From Mycobacterium sp. shizuoka-1 (GTDB lineage: Bacteria > Actinomycetota > Actinomycetes > Mycobacteriales > Mycobacteriaceae), in assembly GCF_002723835.1 (NCBI RefSeq), contig NZ_BEWG01000022.1:152287-216286 (forward strand): 64,000 nucleotides of DNA, read 5' to 3'. Shown one piece after another: positions 33,742 through 42,379 of the stretch. Each line of letters starts with the position of its first letter. Position 1 is the stretch's first letter. Below the pieces are notes generated by a model. That model was not told the origin of the DNA. It did no database searches and saw only the letters and a list, made by a program, of their open reading frames with translations. Both the position numbers and the translations under genes were made by a program.

Positions 33742-36642
33742 ATGCTCGTCATCCTGATCGCGCATGCGATCGCCGCCGCCGTGGCGCCGGCGCTCGTGTA
33801 CCGATGGGGACGGCTGGCCTTCTACCCACTCGCACTCGTACCCGCCGGATCGCTGATCTGGGTGGCGCTCAACTGGCCGCATGGCGGGCGGGTGGCGGCG
33901 GTGGACATCCCGTGGGTGCCCGAGCTGTCGATGAACATCACCCTGCGCTTCGACACCCTGACCGCGATCATGAGCGTGCTCGTGCTGGGGATCGGCGCGC
34001 TGGTGCTGTTCTACTGCGCCGAGTACTTCCACCACCGCGACGGCCACACCGAGAACCGGCTGCCCAGTTTCGCCGCGGAGCTCGTCGCCTTCTCCGGCGC
34101 CATGTTCGGCCTGATCGTCAGCGACAACATGCTGCTGCTCTACACGTTCTGGGAACTGACCACGGTGTTGTCGTTCCTGCTCGTCGGACACTATGCCGAG
34201 CGTGCCACCAGCCGCCGGGCCGCGATGCAGGCGTTGCTGGTCACCACCGCGGGCGGGCTGGCGATGCTGGCCGGCGTCGTCGTCCTCGGCCACGCCGCAG
34301 GCACCTACCTGCTGTCCGAGCTGGTGGCCGACCCGCCGCAGGGCACCGCCGTCTCCGTCGCGATCGTCCTGGTGCTCGTGGGCGCGCTCTCGAAATCGGC
34401 CATCGTGCCGTTCCACTTCTGGCTGCCCGGTGCCATGGCCGCGCCGACCCCGGTCAGCGCCTATCTGCATGCCGCCGCGATGGTGAAGGCCGGCGTCTAC
34501 CTGATCGCCCGGCTGGTCCCCGGCTTCGCCGACTCGCCCGGCTGGCGGCCCACCGTGATCACCCTCGGGGTGCTGACCATGCTGCTGGCCGGCTGGCGCG
34601 CGGTCCGCGAATACGACCTGAAGCTGATCCTCGCGTTCGGCACGGTCAGCCAGCTGGGGTTCATCACCGTCATGGTCGGCGCCGGCGGCCGGGACCTGAT
34701 GCTGGCCGGGCTGGCCATGCTGTGCGCGCATGCGCTGTTCAAGGCGACCCTGTTCATGGTCGTCGGCGTCATCGACCACTCGACCGGCACCCGCGACATC
34801 CGCAGGCTGGCCTGGCTGGGCCGCCGGATGCCGGCGTTGTTCGTCATCGCCGCCGCGGCGACGGCGAGCATGGCCGCGCTGCCCCCGTTCCTGGGCTTCG
34901 TGGCCAAAGAAGCCGACTTCGAGACCATCGCGCACAGCGAATCGCTGGGACCGTGGGCACCGGTGGTGCTCGCCGGGGTGGTGACCGGGTCGGTCTTCAC
35001 CACCATCTACAGCCTCCGGTTCCTGTGGGGTGCGTTCGCGCGCAAGGGATCTGCCGGCCCGACGACGTTGGTGGCCAACCTGCACCGCCCGGCCGCGGTG
35101 TTCCTGGTGGCTCCGGCGATCCTGGCGGCGGCCGGGTTGTTCTTCGGCTTGGTGCCGCACCGCCTGGACGCCACCCTCGACGGTTACGCCGAGACGATGC
35201 CGGCCGCCGGCGCCGACGACGGGCAGTACACGCTGGAACTCTGGCACGGCTTCGGTCTGCCGCTGCTGCTGTCGGTGGTGGTGCTCGCGGTGGGCACCGC
35301 GGCGTTCTTCAGCCGCGAGCGCCTGCGCCGTGCCCGGCTGGGAGCCTGGCAACCGCTGGGCAACGCCGACCGGATCTACGACGCCGTCATCCGCGGCGCC
35401 GACGTCGCCTCGGTCCGGCTGACCGCGATCACCCAGCGCGGGTCGATTCCGGTCACGCAGTCGGTCATCCTGACCACCCTGGTGCTGTTCCCGGTCGCGG
35501 TGCTGGCCTTCGGCGCCACCAACCATCCGCAGTTCCGGCTGTGGGATTCCCTGGTCCAGCCGGTGGTGGGCCTGCTCATCCTGGCCGCCGCGGTGGCCGC
35601 GACCGTGATGCGCAACCGGCTGGCCGCCGTGCTGCTGGTCGGCATCACCGGCTATGGCTGCGGCGCCATCTTCGCCTTCCACGGCGCCCCCGACCTGGCC
35701 CTGACGCAGTTCCTGGTGGAGACCCTGACGCTGGTGATCTTCGTGCTCGTGCTGCGCACGCTGCCCGCCGAGGCCGACGAGGCCAACATCCGCCGCTACC
35801 GGCTGCCCCGGGTGGCGCTGTCGGTCGCGGTCGGGGCCACCGTCACCACGCTGGCGGTGTTCGCGATGGCCGCCCGCACCGGGACGCCGATCGCCGACCT
35901 GCTGCCCGACGCCGCCTACTACCGCGGCCACGGCGCGAACACGGTGAACGTGCTGCTGGTCGACATCCGCGCCTGGGACACCCTCGGGGAGATCTCGGTG
36001 CTGGTGGTGGCCGCCACCGGCGTCGCGTCCCTGGTGTTCCGCAACCGCAGGTTCGGCTCGGCGCCGCGGGTGTCCGACGTCGGCCAGCCCGACATCGGGG
36101 CGCTACCCACGACCGCCTACAGCCCCGCCGCCGGCGACACCACCTGGTTGCGCGGCAGCGAGCTGCGCGACCCGCGCAACCGCTCGCTGGTGCTCGAGGT
36201 CGCCACCCGGATGATCTTCCCGCTGATCATGGTGCTGTCGGTGTACTTCTTCTTCACCGGGCACAACACCCCCGGCGGCGGGTTCGCCGGCGGGCTGACC
36301 GCCGGCCTCGCGCTGGTGTTGCGCTACCTGGCCGGCGGGCGCTATGAGCTCGGCGAGACGCTGCCGCTGGACGCCGGCAAGATCCTCGGCGCCGGGCTGG
36401 CCCTGTCCGGCGGCACCGCGGTGGGCTCGATGCTGCTGGGCGCGCCCGCCCTGTCGTCGGCGGTGATCACCCTGCACCTGCCGCTGCTGGGCACGGTGAA
36501 GTTCGTGACCGCGCTGTTCTTCGACCTGGGGGTCTACCTGATCGTGCTCGGGCTGGTGCTCGACGTGTTGCGCAGCCTCGGCGCGCGGATCGACGAGGAG
36601 CTGGCCACCACCCGCCCCGCGCTGAAGGTGAGGGCATCGTGA
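33742..36642 (+). CDS. mrpA: Mrp antiporter subunit A fused to MnhB domain
   Basis: A 966-residue membrane protein, the largest subunit of a multi-subunit Na+(K+)/H+ antiporter related to complex I. The N-terminal two thirds is the NuoL-like proton channel: LLYTFWELTTVLSFLLVGHY carries the conserved membrane Glu, and SKSAIVPFHFWLPGAMAAPT the conserved Lys and the discontinuous helix. The C-terminal 140 residues (MIFPLIMVLSVYFFFTGHNT, PGGGFAGGLTAGLAL) are the MnhB domain, so no separate mrpB exists. First gene of an operon with 4-nt overlaps throughout; confers pH and sodium tolerance. Confidence 0.95.
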   Translation: MLVILIAHAIAAAVAPALVYRWGRLAFYPLALVPAGSLIWVALNWPHGGRVAAVDIPWVPELSMNITLRFDTLTAIMSVLVLGIGALVLFYCAEYFHHRDGHTENRLPSFAAELVAFSGAMFGLIVSDNMLLLYTFWELTTVLSFLLVGHYAERATSRRAAMQALLVTTAGGLAMLAGVVVLGHAAGTYLLSELVADPPQGTAVSVAIVLVLVGALSKSAIVPFHFWLPGAMAAPTPVSAYLHAAAMVKAGVYLIARLVPGFADSPGWRPTVITLGVLTMLLAGWRAVREYDLKLILAFGTVSQLGFITVMVGAGGRDLMLAGLAMLCAHALFKATLFMVVGVIDHSTGTRDIRRLAWLGRRMPALFVIAAAATASMAALPPFLGFVAKEADFETIAHSESLGPWAPVVLAGVVTGSVFTTIYSLRFLWGAFARKGSAGPTTLVANLHRPAAVFLVAPAILAAAGLFFGLVPHRLDATLDGYAETMPAAGADDGQYTLELWHGFGLPLLLSVVVLAVGTAAFFSRERLRRARLGAWQPLGNADRIYDAVIRGADVASVRLTAITQRGSIPVTQSVILTTLVLFPVAVLAFGATNHPQFRLWDSLVQPVVGLLILAAAVAATVMRNRLAAVLLVGITGYGCGAIFAFHGAPDLALTQFLVETLTLVIFVLVLRTLPAEADEANIRRYRLPRVALSVAVGATVTTLAVFAMAARTGTPIADLLPDAAYYRGHGANTVNVLLVDIRAWDTLGEISVLVVAATGVASLVFRNRRFGSAPRVSDVGQPDIGALPTTAYSPAAGDTTWLRGSELRDPRNRSLVLEVATRMIFPLIMVLSVYFFFTGHNTPGGGFAGGLTAGLALVLRYLAGGRYELGETLPLDAGKILGAGLALSGGTAVGSMLLGAPALSSAVITLHLPLLGTVKFVTALFFDLGVYLIVLGLVLDVLRSLGARIDEELATTRPALKVRAS

Positions 36643-37109
36643 CCGTCTACCTGGTTCCTCTGATCATCATCGGCGGCCTCACCAGTTGCGGGGTCTACCT
36701 GCTGCTGTCGCGCAACCTGACCCGGATGCTGCTGGGCCTGCTGCTGGTCGGCAACGCCGTCAACCTACTGATCCTGACCGTGGGCGGGGAATCGGGTAAC
36801 CCGCCCATCCGCGGGCGCACCAGCGGCGCGGAGACCACGACGGCCGACCCGCTGGCCCAGGGCATGATCCTGACCGCGATCGTGATCGCGATGGGGATCG
36901 CCGCGTTCGTGCTGGCGCTGACCTACCGGTCATTCCGGTTGACCACCGAGGAGGAAGTGGGCAACGACCCGGAGGACACCCGGGTGTCGAAGCTGTCCGG
37001 CGAGGAGGCTTCCTCGATCGACGAGGACGCCCCGCAGCATGTCGCCGCGCGGGATACCGACGAGCCCGACGAACTCGACGCGCTGCCCGGACACGAGGGG
37101 TCGCGATGA
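36639..37109 (+). CDS. mrpC: Mrp antiporter subunit C
   Basis: A 156-residue NuoK-like subunit with three membrane helices (about 3-20, 28-44, 72-94) and the core GVYLLLSRNLTRMLLGLLLV. It has an added 50-residue, strongly acidic cytoplasmic tail (EEEVGNDPED, SIDEDAPQ, DTDEPDELDA), longer than the usual 110-115-residue MrpC. The GTG start overlaps mrpA (GTGA). Confidence 0.93.
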   Translation: MTVYLVPLIIIGGLTSCGVYLLLSRNLTRMLLGLLLVGNAVNLLILTVGGESGNPPIRGRTSGAETTTADPLAQGMILTAIVIAMGIAAFVLALTYRSFRLTTEEEVGNDPEDTRVSKLSGEEASSIDEDAPQHVAARDTDEPDELDALPGHEGSR

Positions 37110-38707
37110 ACCTCTCGGGTGTGCTGATGCCGCTGCCGGTGCTGATCCCGTTGGTGGCGGCCGCGCTGACGCTGATCGCCGGGCGCCGGCCGCGGCTGCA
37201 GCGGCTGATCACCCTGGTCGCCCTGACCGGGGTCCTGGCGGTGTGCGCAGTGCTGCTGTACCTGACCGACCGGGACGGCACCCAGGCCCTGCACGTCGGC
37301 GGTTGGGGACCCACCGACGCCGGACTCGGACCGCTGGGCATCACGCTGGTGGCCGACCGGCTTTCGGCGCTGATGCTGGTGGTCTCGGCGATCGTGCTGC
37401 TCGCCGTGGTGTTCTACGCCATCGGGCAGGGTATCCGCGACGGCGATCAGCATCAGCCGGTGTCGATCTTCTTGCCGACTTATCTGGTGCTGTCGGCCGG
37501 GGTGTGCACGGCGTTTTTGGCCGGCGACCTGTTCAACCTGTACGTCGGGTTCGAGGTGCTGCTGTCGGCGAGCTTCGTGCTGCTCACCATCGGCGCCAGC
37601 AAGGAGCGGGTGCGCGCCGGCATCTCCTACGTGATGGTGTCGATGGTGTCGTCGCTGATCTTCCTGATCGGCCTGGCCTTGGTGTACGCGGCGACCGGCA
37701 CGCTGAACATGGCCGAGCTGTCGCTGCGGCTGCACGACGTCAGCTCCGGCACCCGAAGCGCGGTCTTCGCGGTGCTGCTCGTGGCGTTCGGCATCAAGGC
37801 CGCGGTGTTCCCGCTCTCGGCCTGGTTGCCCGACTCGTATCCGACGGCACCGGCGCCGGTCACGGCGGTGTTCGCCGGGCTGCTGACCAAAGTCGGTGTG
37901 TACGCGATCATCCGGGCGCACTCGCTGCTGTTCCCGGCGGGCGGCCTGGACAACGTGTTGCTGGTCGCCGCGCTGCTGACCATGCTGGTCGGCATCCTGG
38001 GCGCGATCGCCCAGAACGACATCAAACGTCTGCTGTCGTTCACCCTGGTCAGTCACATCGGCTACATGGTGTTCGGCGTCGCGCTGTCCAGTCAGCTGGG
38101 CATGTCCGGGGCGATCTACTACGTCGCCCACCACATCGTCGTGCAGACCACCCTGTTCCTGGTGGTCGGCCTGATCGAGCGGCAGGCCGGCGCCTCGACG
38201 CTGCGCCGCCTGGGTGGGCTGGCCGCGGCCAGCCCACTGCTGGCGTTCGTCTTCATGGTGCCGGCGTTGAATCTGGGTGGTATTCCGCCCTTCTCGGGGT
38301 TCATCGGCAAGGTCGCACTGTTGGAGGCCGGCACGGCCAACGGCTCGGTTCTGGTCTGGCTGCTGGTCGCCGGGTCGGTGGTGACCAGCCTGCTGACGCT
38401 GTACGTGGTGGCGCGGGTGTGGACCAAGGCGTTCTGGCGGGCCCGGGTCGACGCGCCCGAAGGTGAGCTCGCCGACTCCGCACCCTCGGTGCTGCTCGAC
38501 GACTACTCTGCGGACGTCGCCTTCGACGACCGCGACGACGTCGGCCGGATGCCGGTCGGAATGGTCGCTCCGACAATGGGTTTGATCGCCGTCGGGGTGG
38601 CGCTGACAGTCGCCGCCGGGCCGATCTTCGGGTACACCGATCGAGCCGCCGACGAGGTGCTCGATCGCAGCCAGTACATCACCGCGGTGTTGGGCGGCCA
38701 CCGATGA
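37106..38707 (+). CDS. mrpD: Mrp antiporter subunit D
   Basis: A 533-residue NuoM/NuoN-like proton channel subunit with about fourteen membrane helices. Conserved stretches include LYVGFEVLLSASFVLLTIGA with the key Glu, FGIKAAVFPLSAWLPDSYPT with the key Lys, and AQNDIKRLLSFTLVSHIGYM. It starts with an ATGA overlap on mrpC. Together with MrpA it forms the ion-translocating core. Confidence 0.95.
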   Translation: MNLSGVLMPLPVLIPLVAAALTLIAGRRPRLQRLITLVALTGVLAVCAVLLYLTDRDGTQALHVGGWGPTDAGLGPLGITLVADRLSALMLVVSAIVLLAVVFYAIGQGIRDGDQHQPVSIFLPTYLVLSAGVCTAFLAGDLFNLYVGFEVLLSASFVLLTIGASKERVRAGISYVMVSMVSSLIFLIGLALVYAATGTLNMAELSLRLHDVSSGTRSAVFAVLLVAFGIKAAVFPLSAWLPDSYPTAPAPVTAVFAGLLTKVGVYAIIRAHSLLFPAGGLDNVLLVAALLTMLVGILGAIAQNDIKRLLSFTLVSHIGYMVFGVALSSQLGMSGAIYYVAHHIVVQTTLFLVVGLIERQAGASTLRRLGGLAAASPLLAFVFMVPALNLGGIPPFSGFIGKVALLEAGTANGSVLVWLLVAGSVVTSLLTLYVVARVWTKAFWRARVDAPEGELADSAPSVLLDDYSADVAFDDRDDVGRMPVGMVAPTMGLIAVGVALTVAAGPIFGYTDRAADEVLDRSQYITAVLGGHR

Positions 38708-39246
38708 GGGCGTGGACGCTGCGGATCTGGACGCTGGTGTTCCTGACGCTGGTGTGGCTGCTGCTGTGGGGCAGCGTGTCGGTGGCCAACGTGCTGTCCG
38801 GCCTGGCGGTGGCGCTGGGCATCACGCTGCTGTTGCCGCTGCCCGCGGTGCCGGTGCAGGGCCGGGTGCATCCGCTGTCGCTGGTGTGGCTGGCGCTGCA
38901 CGTGGCGTGGTGGCTGGCGCAGTCGTCGGTGCAGGTGGCGTGGCTGGCGGTCCGGCCGGGGGCCCCGCCGCTGTCGGCGGTGCTGCGCGGGCACCTGGCG
39001 CTCAAGTCGGATCTGGTGCTGGCATTGGCGGTCAACATCATGAACCTCACGCCCGGCACCATCGTCCTGGAGATCGATCAGGCCCGGCGGCTGGTCTACG
39101 TGCACGTGCTCGACGTCGGGTCGCAGCGCTCGGTGCAGCGGTTCTACCGGCAGATGGCCCAGCTCGAGCGGCTGCTCATCGCGGCGTTCGAGCGGGATTC
39201 CGAATGGCGGCCCGCCGCAACCGAATCCGAGGAGGTCCCCTCATGA
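38704..39246 (+). CDS. mrpE: Mrp antiporter subunit E
   Basis: A 180-residue MnhE subunit: two or three N-terminal membrane helices, then the cytoplasmic domain with the family stretch NIMNLTPGTIVLEIDQARRL and VHVLDV. Overlaps its neighbours at both ends (ATGA), so subunit stoichiometry is coupled. Confidence 0.94.
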   Translation: MRAWTLRIWTLVFLTLVWLLLWGSVSVANVLSGLAVALGITLLLPLPAVPVQGRVHPLSLVWLALHVAWWLAQSSVQVAWLAVRPGAPPLSAVLRGHLALKSDLVLALAVNIMNLTPGTIVLEIDQARRLVYVHVLDVGSQRSVQRFYRQMAQLERLLIAAFERDSEWRPAATESEEVPS

Positions 39247-39533
39247 CCATCGTTTGGGTGCTCTCGGGCGTGATGCTGGTCGCGGCCGCCGCGGTGACGA
39301 TGGTCCGGCTGCTGGCCGGCCCCAGCACGCTGGACCGGCTGGTCGCCGTCGACACGCTGGTGGCCGTGACGATGTGCGGTGTCGGTACCTGGGCGGCGTT
39401 CAGCCTGGACACCACCGTCACCTACAGCCTGGCTGCACTGGCGTTGATCAGCTTCGTCGGCTCGGTCAGTGTGGCCCGCTTCCGGGTGCCCGACCTCGCC
39501 GGGAAGTCGTCCGAACGGGACGGCCGGCTGTGA
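39243..39533 (+). CDS. mrpF: Mrp antiporter subunit F
   Basis: A 96-residue, three-helix subunit with the typical MRLLAGPSTLDRLVAVDTLV signature of MnhF. Normal length. ATGA overlap with mrpE and GTGA overlap with mrpG. Confidence 0.93.
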   Translation: MTIVWVLSGVMLVAAAAVTMVRLLAGPSTLDRLVAVDTLVAVTMCGVGTWAAFSLDTTVTYSLAALALISFVGSVSVARFRVPDLAGKSSERDGRL

Positions 39534-39871
39534 GCACCCCCGATCTGGTTGCCGCGGTGCTGGTGCTGGCCGGTTCGGGGCTGGCGCTGACCGCGGCGGT
39601 GGGCGTGCTGCGGTTCCCGGACACCCTGACCCGCATGCACGCCGCGACGAAACCGCAGGTGCTGGGGCTGCTGCTGGTCCTGGCCGGGGCCACGATCCGG
39701 CTGCGCGGCAACGTCGACGTCGGCATGCTGGTGCTGACCGCGATGTTCACCCTCATCACCGCCCCGGTGGTGGCGCACCGGGTGGGACAGCTGGCTTACC
39801 GTGAGCAGAAGGTCGGCGACGAGCTGACCGTCGACGAGATGCGCGACGACACCGAGAGAACGAACCCGTGA
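39530..39871 (+). CDS. mrpG: Mrp antiporter subunit G
   Basis: A 113-residue MnhG subunit with three helices and the family motif GVLRFPDTLTRMHAATKPQV. The GTG start overlaps mrpF. The C-terminal charged tail is encoded up to a further GTGA overlap with a methyltransferase gene. Confidence 0.93.
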   Translation: MSTPDLVAAVLVLAGSGLALTAAVGVLRFPDTLTRMHAATKPQVLGLLLVLAGATIRLRGNVDVGMLVLTAMFTLITAPVVAHRVGQLAYREQKVGDELTVDEMRDDTERTNP

Positions 39872-40773
39872 GCCGAACCGACAACGACAGCTGGGACATC
39901 ACCGAAGGCGTCGGCGCCACCGCGCTGAGTGTGGCCCGCGCCCGGGCGGCCGAGACCGACGCCGCCTGCCCGCTGTACACCGACCGCTACGCGCACTTCT
40001 TCGTCGAAGCCGCCGTCGAGGCGGGCTGGACGTCGCCGTTCCTCGACGACCACCCGGCGCGCGCCAAAGCGATGGCGGCCTATATCGCCTCGCGCACCAA
40101 GTTCTTCGACGAGTTCTTCATCGCCGCCGGCGCCAACGGCGTAGACCAGGCGGTCATCCTGGCCGCCGGCCTGGACACCCGGGCCTGGCGGCTACCGTGG
40201 ATCAGCGGCACCACGGTCTACGAGATCGACCAGCCGAAGGTGCTCGAGTTCAAGGACCGGGTGCTGCGCGCGCAGCACGCGCGGCCCGCCGCGAAGTACG
40301 CCGGGGTCGCGGTCGATCTGCGTCATGACTGGCCACAAGCGTTGCGCGGGGCCGGTTTCGATCCGTCCACCCCGACGGCATGGTCGGCCGAGGGACTGCT
40401 GCCCTATCTGCCGGCCACCGCCCAGGACGCGTTGTTCGAGCAGATCGACGCGCTCAGCGCGGCGGGCAGCCGGCTGTCGGTCGAGGCGTTCGGCGAGGTG
40501 TTCTACTCCCCGGAGTTGTTGGCCCGCCGCAAAGAGCGGATGGAGCAGGCGCGCCAAGCGGCCGCGGCGGCCGGTGGCCCGGAGATCCCCGACGTCAGCC
40601 GGCTGTGGTACCTGGAGGCCCGCACCGATGTCGCCGCGTGGCTGACCGAACACGGCTGGGAGGTCAGCGCGATCGCCGCGGCCGACCTGATGTCGCACTA
40701 TCAGCGCACGGCACCCGAGGACCTCGAGGACGCCGTCCCCGACACCGTGCTGCTGGACGCCCGCAAGCTGTGA
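39868..40773 (+). CDS. Class I SAM-dependent methyltransferase (LCMT-like, mycobacterial)
   Basis: A 301-residue enzyme of the leucine-carboxyl-methyltransferase-like family that is greatly expanded in mycobacteria. The SAM-binding segment is QAVILAAGLDTRAWRLPW, the acidic loop VYEIDQPKVLEFK, and the family motif WSAEGLLPYLP. The methyl acceptor is unknown. It overlaps mrpG by four bases (GTGA), so it is translated from the antiporter message, which is unusual and may mean it modifies something related to ion or pH stress (inference). Confidence 0.85.
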   Translation: MSRTDNDSWDITEGVGATALSVARARAAETDAACPLYTDRYAHFFVEAAVEAGWTSPFLDDHPARAKAMAAYIASRTKFFDEFFIAAGANGVDQAVILAAGLDTRAWRLPWISGTTVYEIDQPKVLEFKDRVLRAQHARPAAKYAGVAVDLRHDWPQALRGAGFDPSTPTAWSAEGLLPYLPATAQDALFEQIDALSAAGSRLSVEAFGEVFYSPELLARRKERMEQARQAAAAAGGPEIPDVSRLWYLEARTDVAAWLTEHGWEVSAIAAADLMSHYQRTAPEDLEDAVPDTVLLDARKL

Positions 40774-40807
40774 GCTCTCGCGCACAGGCGGTCAGCAGCA
40801 GTGGATT

Positions 40808-41320
40808 TCAGACTCCGGCCGCGCCGTCGATGCGTTCCCGAAGCAGGTCGGCGTGCCCGCAGTGGCGGGCATATTCGGTGAGCATGTGCGTGTAAATCCA
40901 CCGCAAACTCACCTCGCCGCCCATGAAGTGGCTGGTGTCATCGAGCGCTCGCGCCGCACAGTTCGCGCGCGCGTGCCGGATTTCGTCCTGCCAGATCTGG
41001 ACGGCGGTGCGATAGGTCGACTGCTCGCTCACCGTGAACCCACCGTCGTGTCCTTCGGGATGGTCGGGTGGTCCGAAGATCGGCGGCGCCTGCTCTCCCG
41101 CAAGGACACGACGGAACCAATTCCGCTCCACCTCAGCGGCATGCTGAAGTAAGCCGACCAACGTCAGCTCGGACGGCGGCACCGACGCAACGCGCAACTG
41201 TTCGTCGTCTAGGCCTTCGCATTTGGTGGCCAAGGTGGCGCGGTAGAAATCCAGCCAACTCTCCAGTGTGGTTCGCTCATCGGCATTCAGCGGCGGCATC
41301 GGCCGCTCGATCGACGTCAC
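40808..41320 (-). CDS. DinB/DUF664 family protein
   Basis: A 170-residue four-helix-bundle protein of the DUF664 branch of DinB-like enzymes; candidate metal ligands are His60 in LLQHAAEVERNW and the C-terminal histidines in YTHMLTEYARHCGHADLLRE. Probably thiol-dependent, with unknown substrate. It is convergent to the methyltransferase gene. Confidence 0.82.
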   Translation of the reverse strand: MTSIERPMPPLNADERTTLESWLDFYRATLATKCEGLDDEQLRVASVPPSELTLVGLLQHAAEVERNWFRRVLAGEQAPPIFGPPDHPEGHDGGFTVSEQSTYRTAVQIWQDEIRHARANCAARALDDTSHFMGGEVSLRWIYTHMLTEYARHCGHADLLRERIDGAAGV

Positions 41321-41389
41321 GCACCCATGGTGTCATCCCACTCCGACAGTGCCGGGCATCCCCCGTCAGATGTGCGGCTGTCGCAGGCG

Positions 41390-42031
41390 CTAGTCCCCGT
41401 CCGAGGCGATCTGGAATTCGACCATGGCCGTGACGGTTTCGATCGCATCGGTGAGGGCGTCCACCCGGTCGGCCAACGTCGGCGCGGCCAGAACGGCGTA
41501 GCGGTCGGCCTGCCCCATCGGAACCCGCGAGGCCAGCTCGTAGATGTGCAGTGCCGGGTCTTCGGCGATCTCGGGCTCGACCGCCAGTGCGTCGGGGCGC
41601 AGCCGGGCTCCGCGTGACGACACGATCATCTCGAACAGCACCAGCATCTGGTCGATGACCTCGCCGATCCGTTCGGGGGTCACCGGCGGGCCCGGCTCGT
41701 CGGGCCACGGTTCCACCACGGCCCGCGGATACGGATCGTCAGACAGCCACTGAAGCACCCGGATGCGTTCGCCGACAACCGCGTTCAGCTGATACTGCCC
41801 CATGCCCTGATCGGCGTACTCGGTGATCCGGGCCAGCGCACCGACATCGCTGCGGACGTCGCCACCGCCGACCTCGCGGCCGCGGGTGATCAGCACCACC
41901 CCGAACGCGGGATCGGTCATGTCCAGGCAGTCCCGCACCAACTGCGCATAGCGTGGTTCAAAGATCCGCAGCGGCAACGACTCCCCGGGCAGCAGCGCCG
42001 ACTGCAGCGGGAACATCGGTTGGGTCGCCAT
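41390..42031 (-). CDS. Lon substrate-binding (LAN) domain protein
   Basis: A 213-residue protein consisting only of the Lon N-terminal-type domain: MFPLQSALLPGESLPLRIFE is the diagnostic start, followed by GQYQLNAVVGERIRVLQW. It has no ATPase or protease part. Position matches M. tuberculosis Rv0434. It may bind misfolded proteins or help choose substrates; unproven. The start at 42031 (MATQPMFPL) follows the end of the family alignment. Confidence 0.88.
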   Translation of the reverse strand: MATQPMFPLQSALLPGESLPLRIFEPRYAQLVRDCLDMTDPAFGVVLITRGREVGGGDVRSDVGALARITEYADQGMGQYQLNAVVGERIRVLQWLSDDPYPRAVVEPWPDEPGPPVTPERIGEVIDQMLVLFEMIVSSRGARLRPDALAVEPEIAEDPALHIYELASRVPMGQADRYAVLAAPTLADRVDALTDAIETVTAMVEFQIASDGD

Positions 42032-42033
42032 GG

Positions 42034-42369
42034 CTAGCGGATGCCCTGCCCCATCACCACATCCTTGACCGGCGCGCTCGGGTCGACGAAACCGCACAGC
42101 GCACCGGCCACCCCCGCCCACAGCTCCGGGTTCATGGCGACCAGCTGATTGCCGCTCTCACCGATGGCCTTGATCACCTCACGGCGGGTGACGACATCCA
42201 TGGTCAGGTACTCACGGCAGGTCGTGGTGAGCAGATCGGCGGGCACCATGCCCTTACCCGCCTCCCCCGGTGTTGCCACCGGGGTCCCGGTGATCGCCTT
42301 GGCGCATCCGCCGCCGGTCACGACCACCGCGGCGGCCAGCGCCGCCAGACCCAGTCGACGCATCGTCAT
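42034..42369 (-). CDS. Putative small lipoprotein
   Basis: A 111-residue protein with a signal peptide (MTMRRLGLAALAAAVVV) ending in TGGGC, an imperfect lipobox, so lipidation at Cys22 is plausible but not sure. The mature part has two further cysteines (TTCREYL and GALCGF) that could pair. No known family. Lies between the YbdK-type ligase and the Lon-like gene, 2 bases before the latter, all in one direction. Confidence 0.65.
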   Translation of the reverse strand: MTMRRLGLAALAAAVVVTGGGCAKAITGTPVATPGEAGKGMVPADLLTTTCREYLTMDVVTRREVIKAIGESGNQLVAMNPELWAGVAGALCGFVDPSAPVKDVVMGQGIR

Positions 42370-42379
42370 GGGTGCCTCC

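Noticed and set aside
33682..35931. A 749-codon open frame on the minus strand, opposite mrpA
   Set aside because: It is Gln/Gly/Arg/His-rich low-complexity sequence typical of antisense frames in GC-rich genes, and mrpA is clearly the real gene.
36923..38701. A 592-codon minus-strand frame opposite mrpC-mrpD
   Set aside because: Same shadow composition; the plus-strand antiporter subunits carry all conserved motifs.
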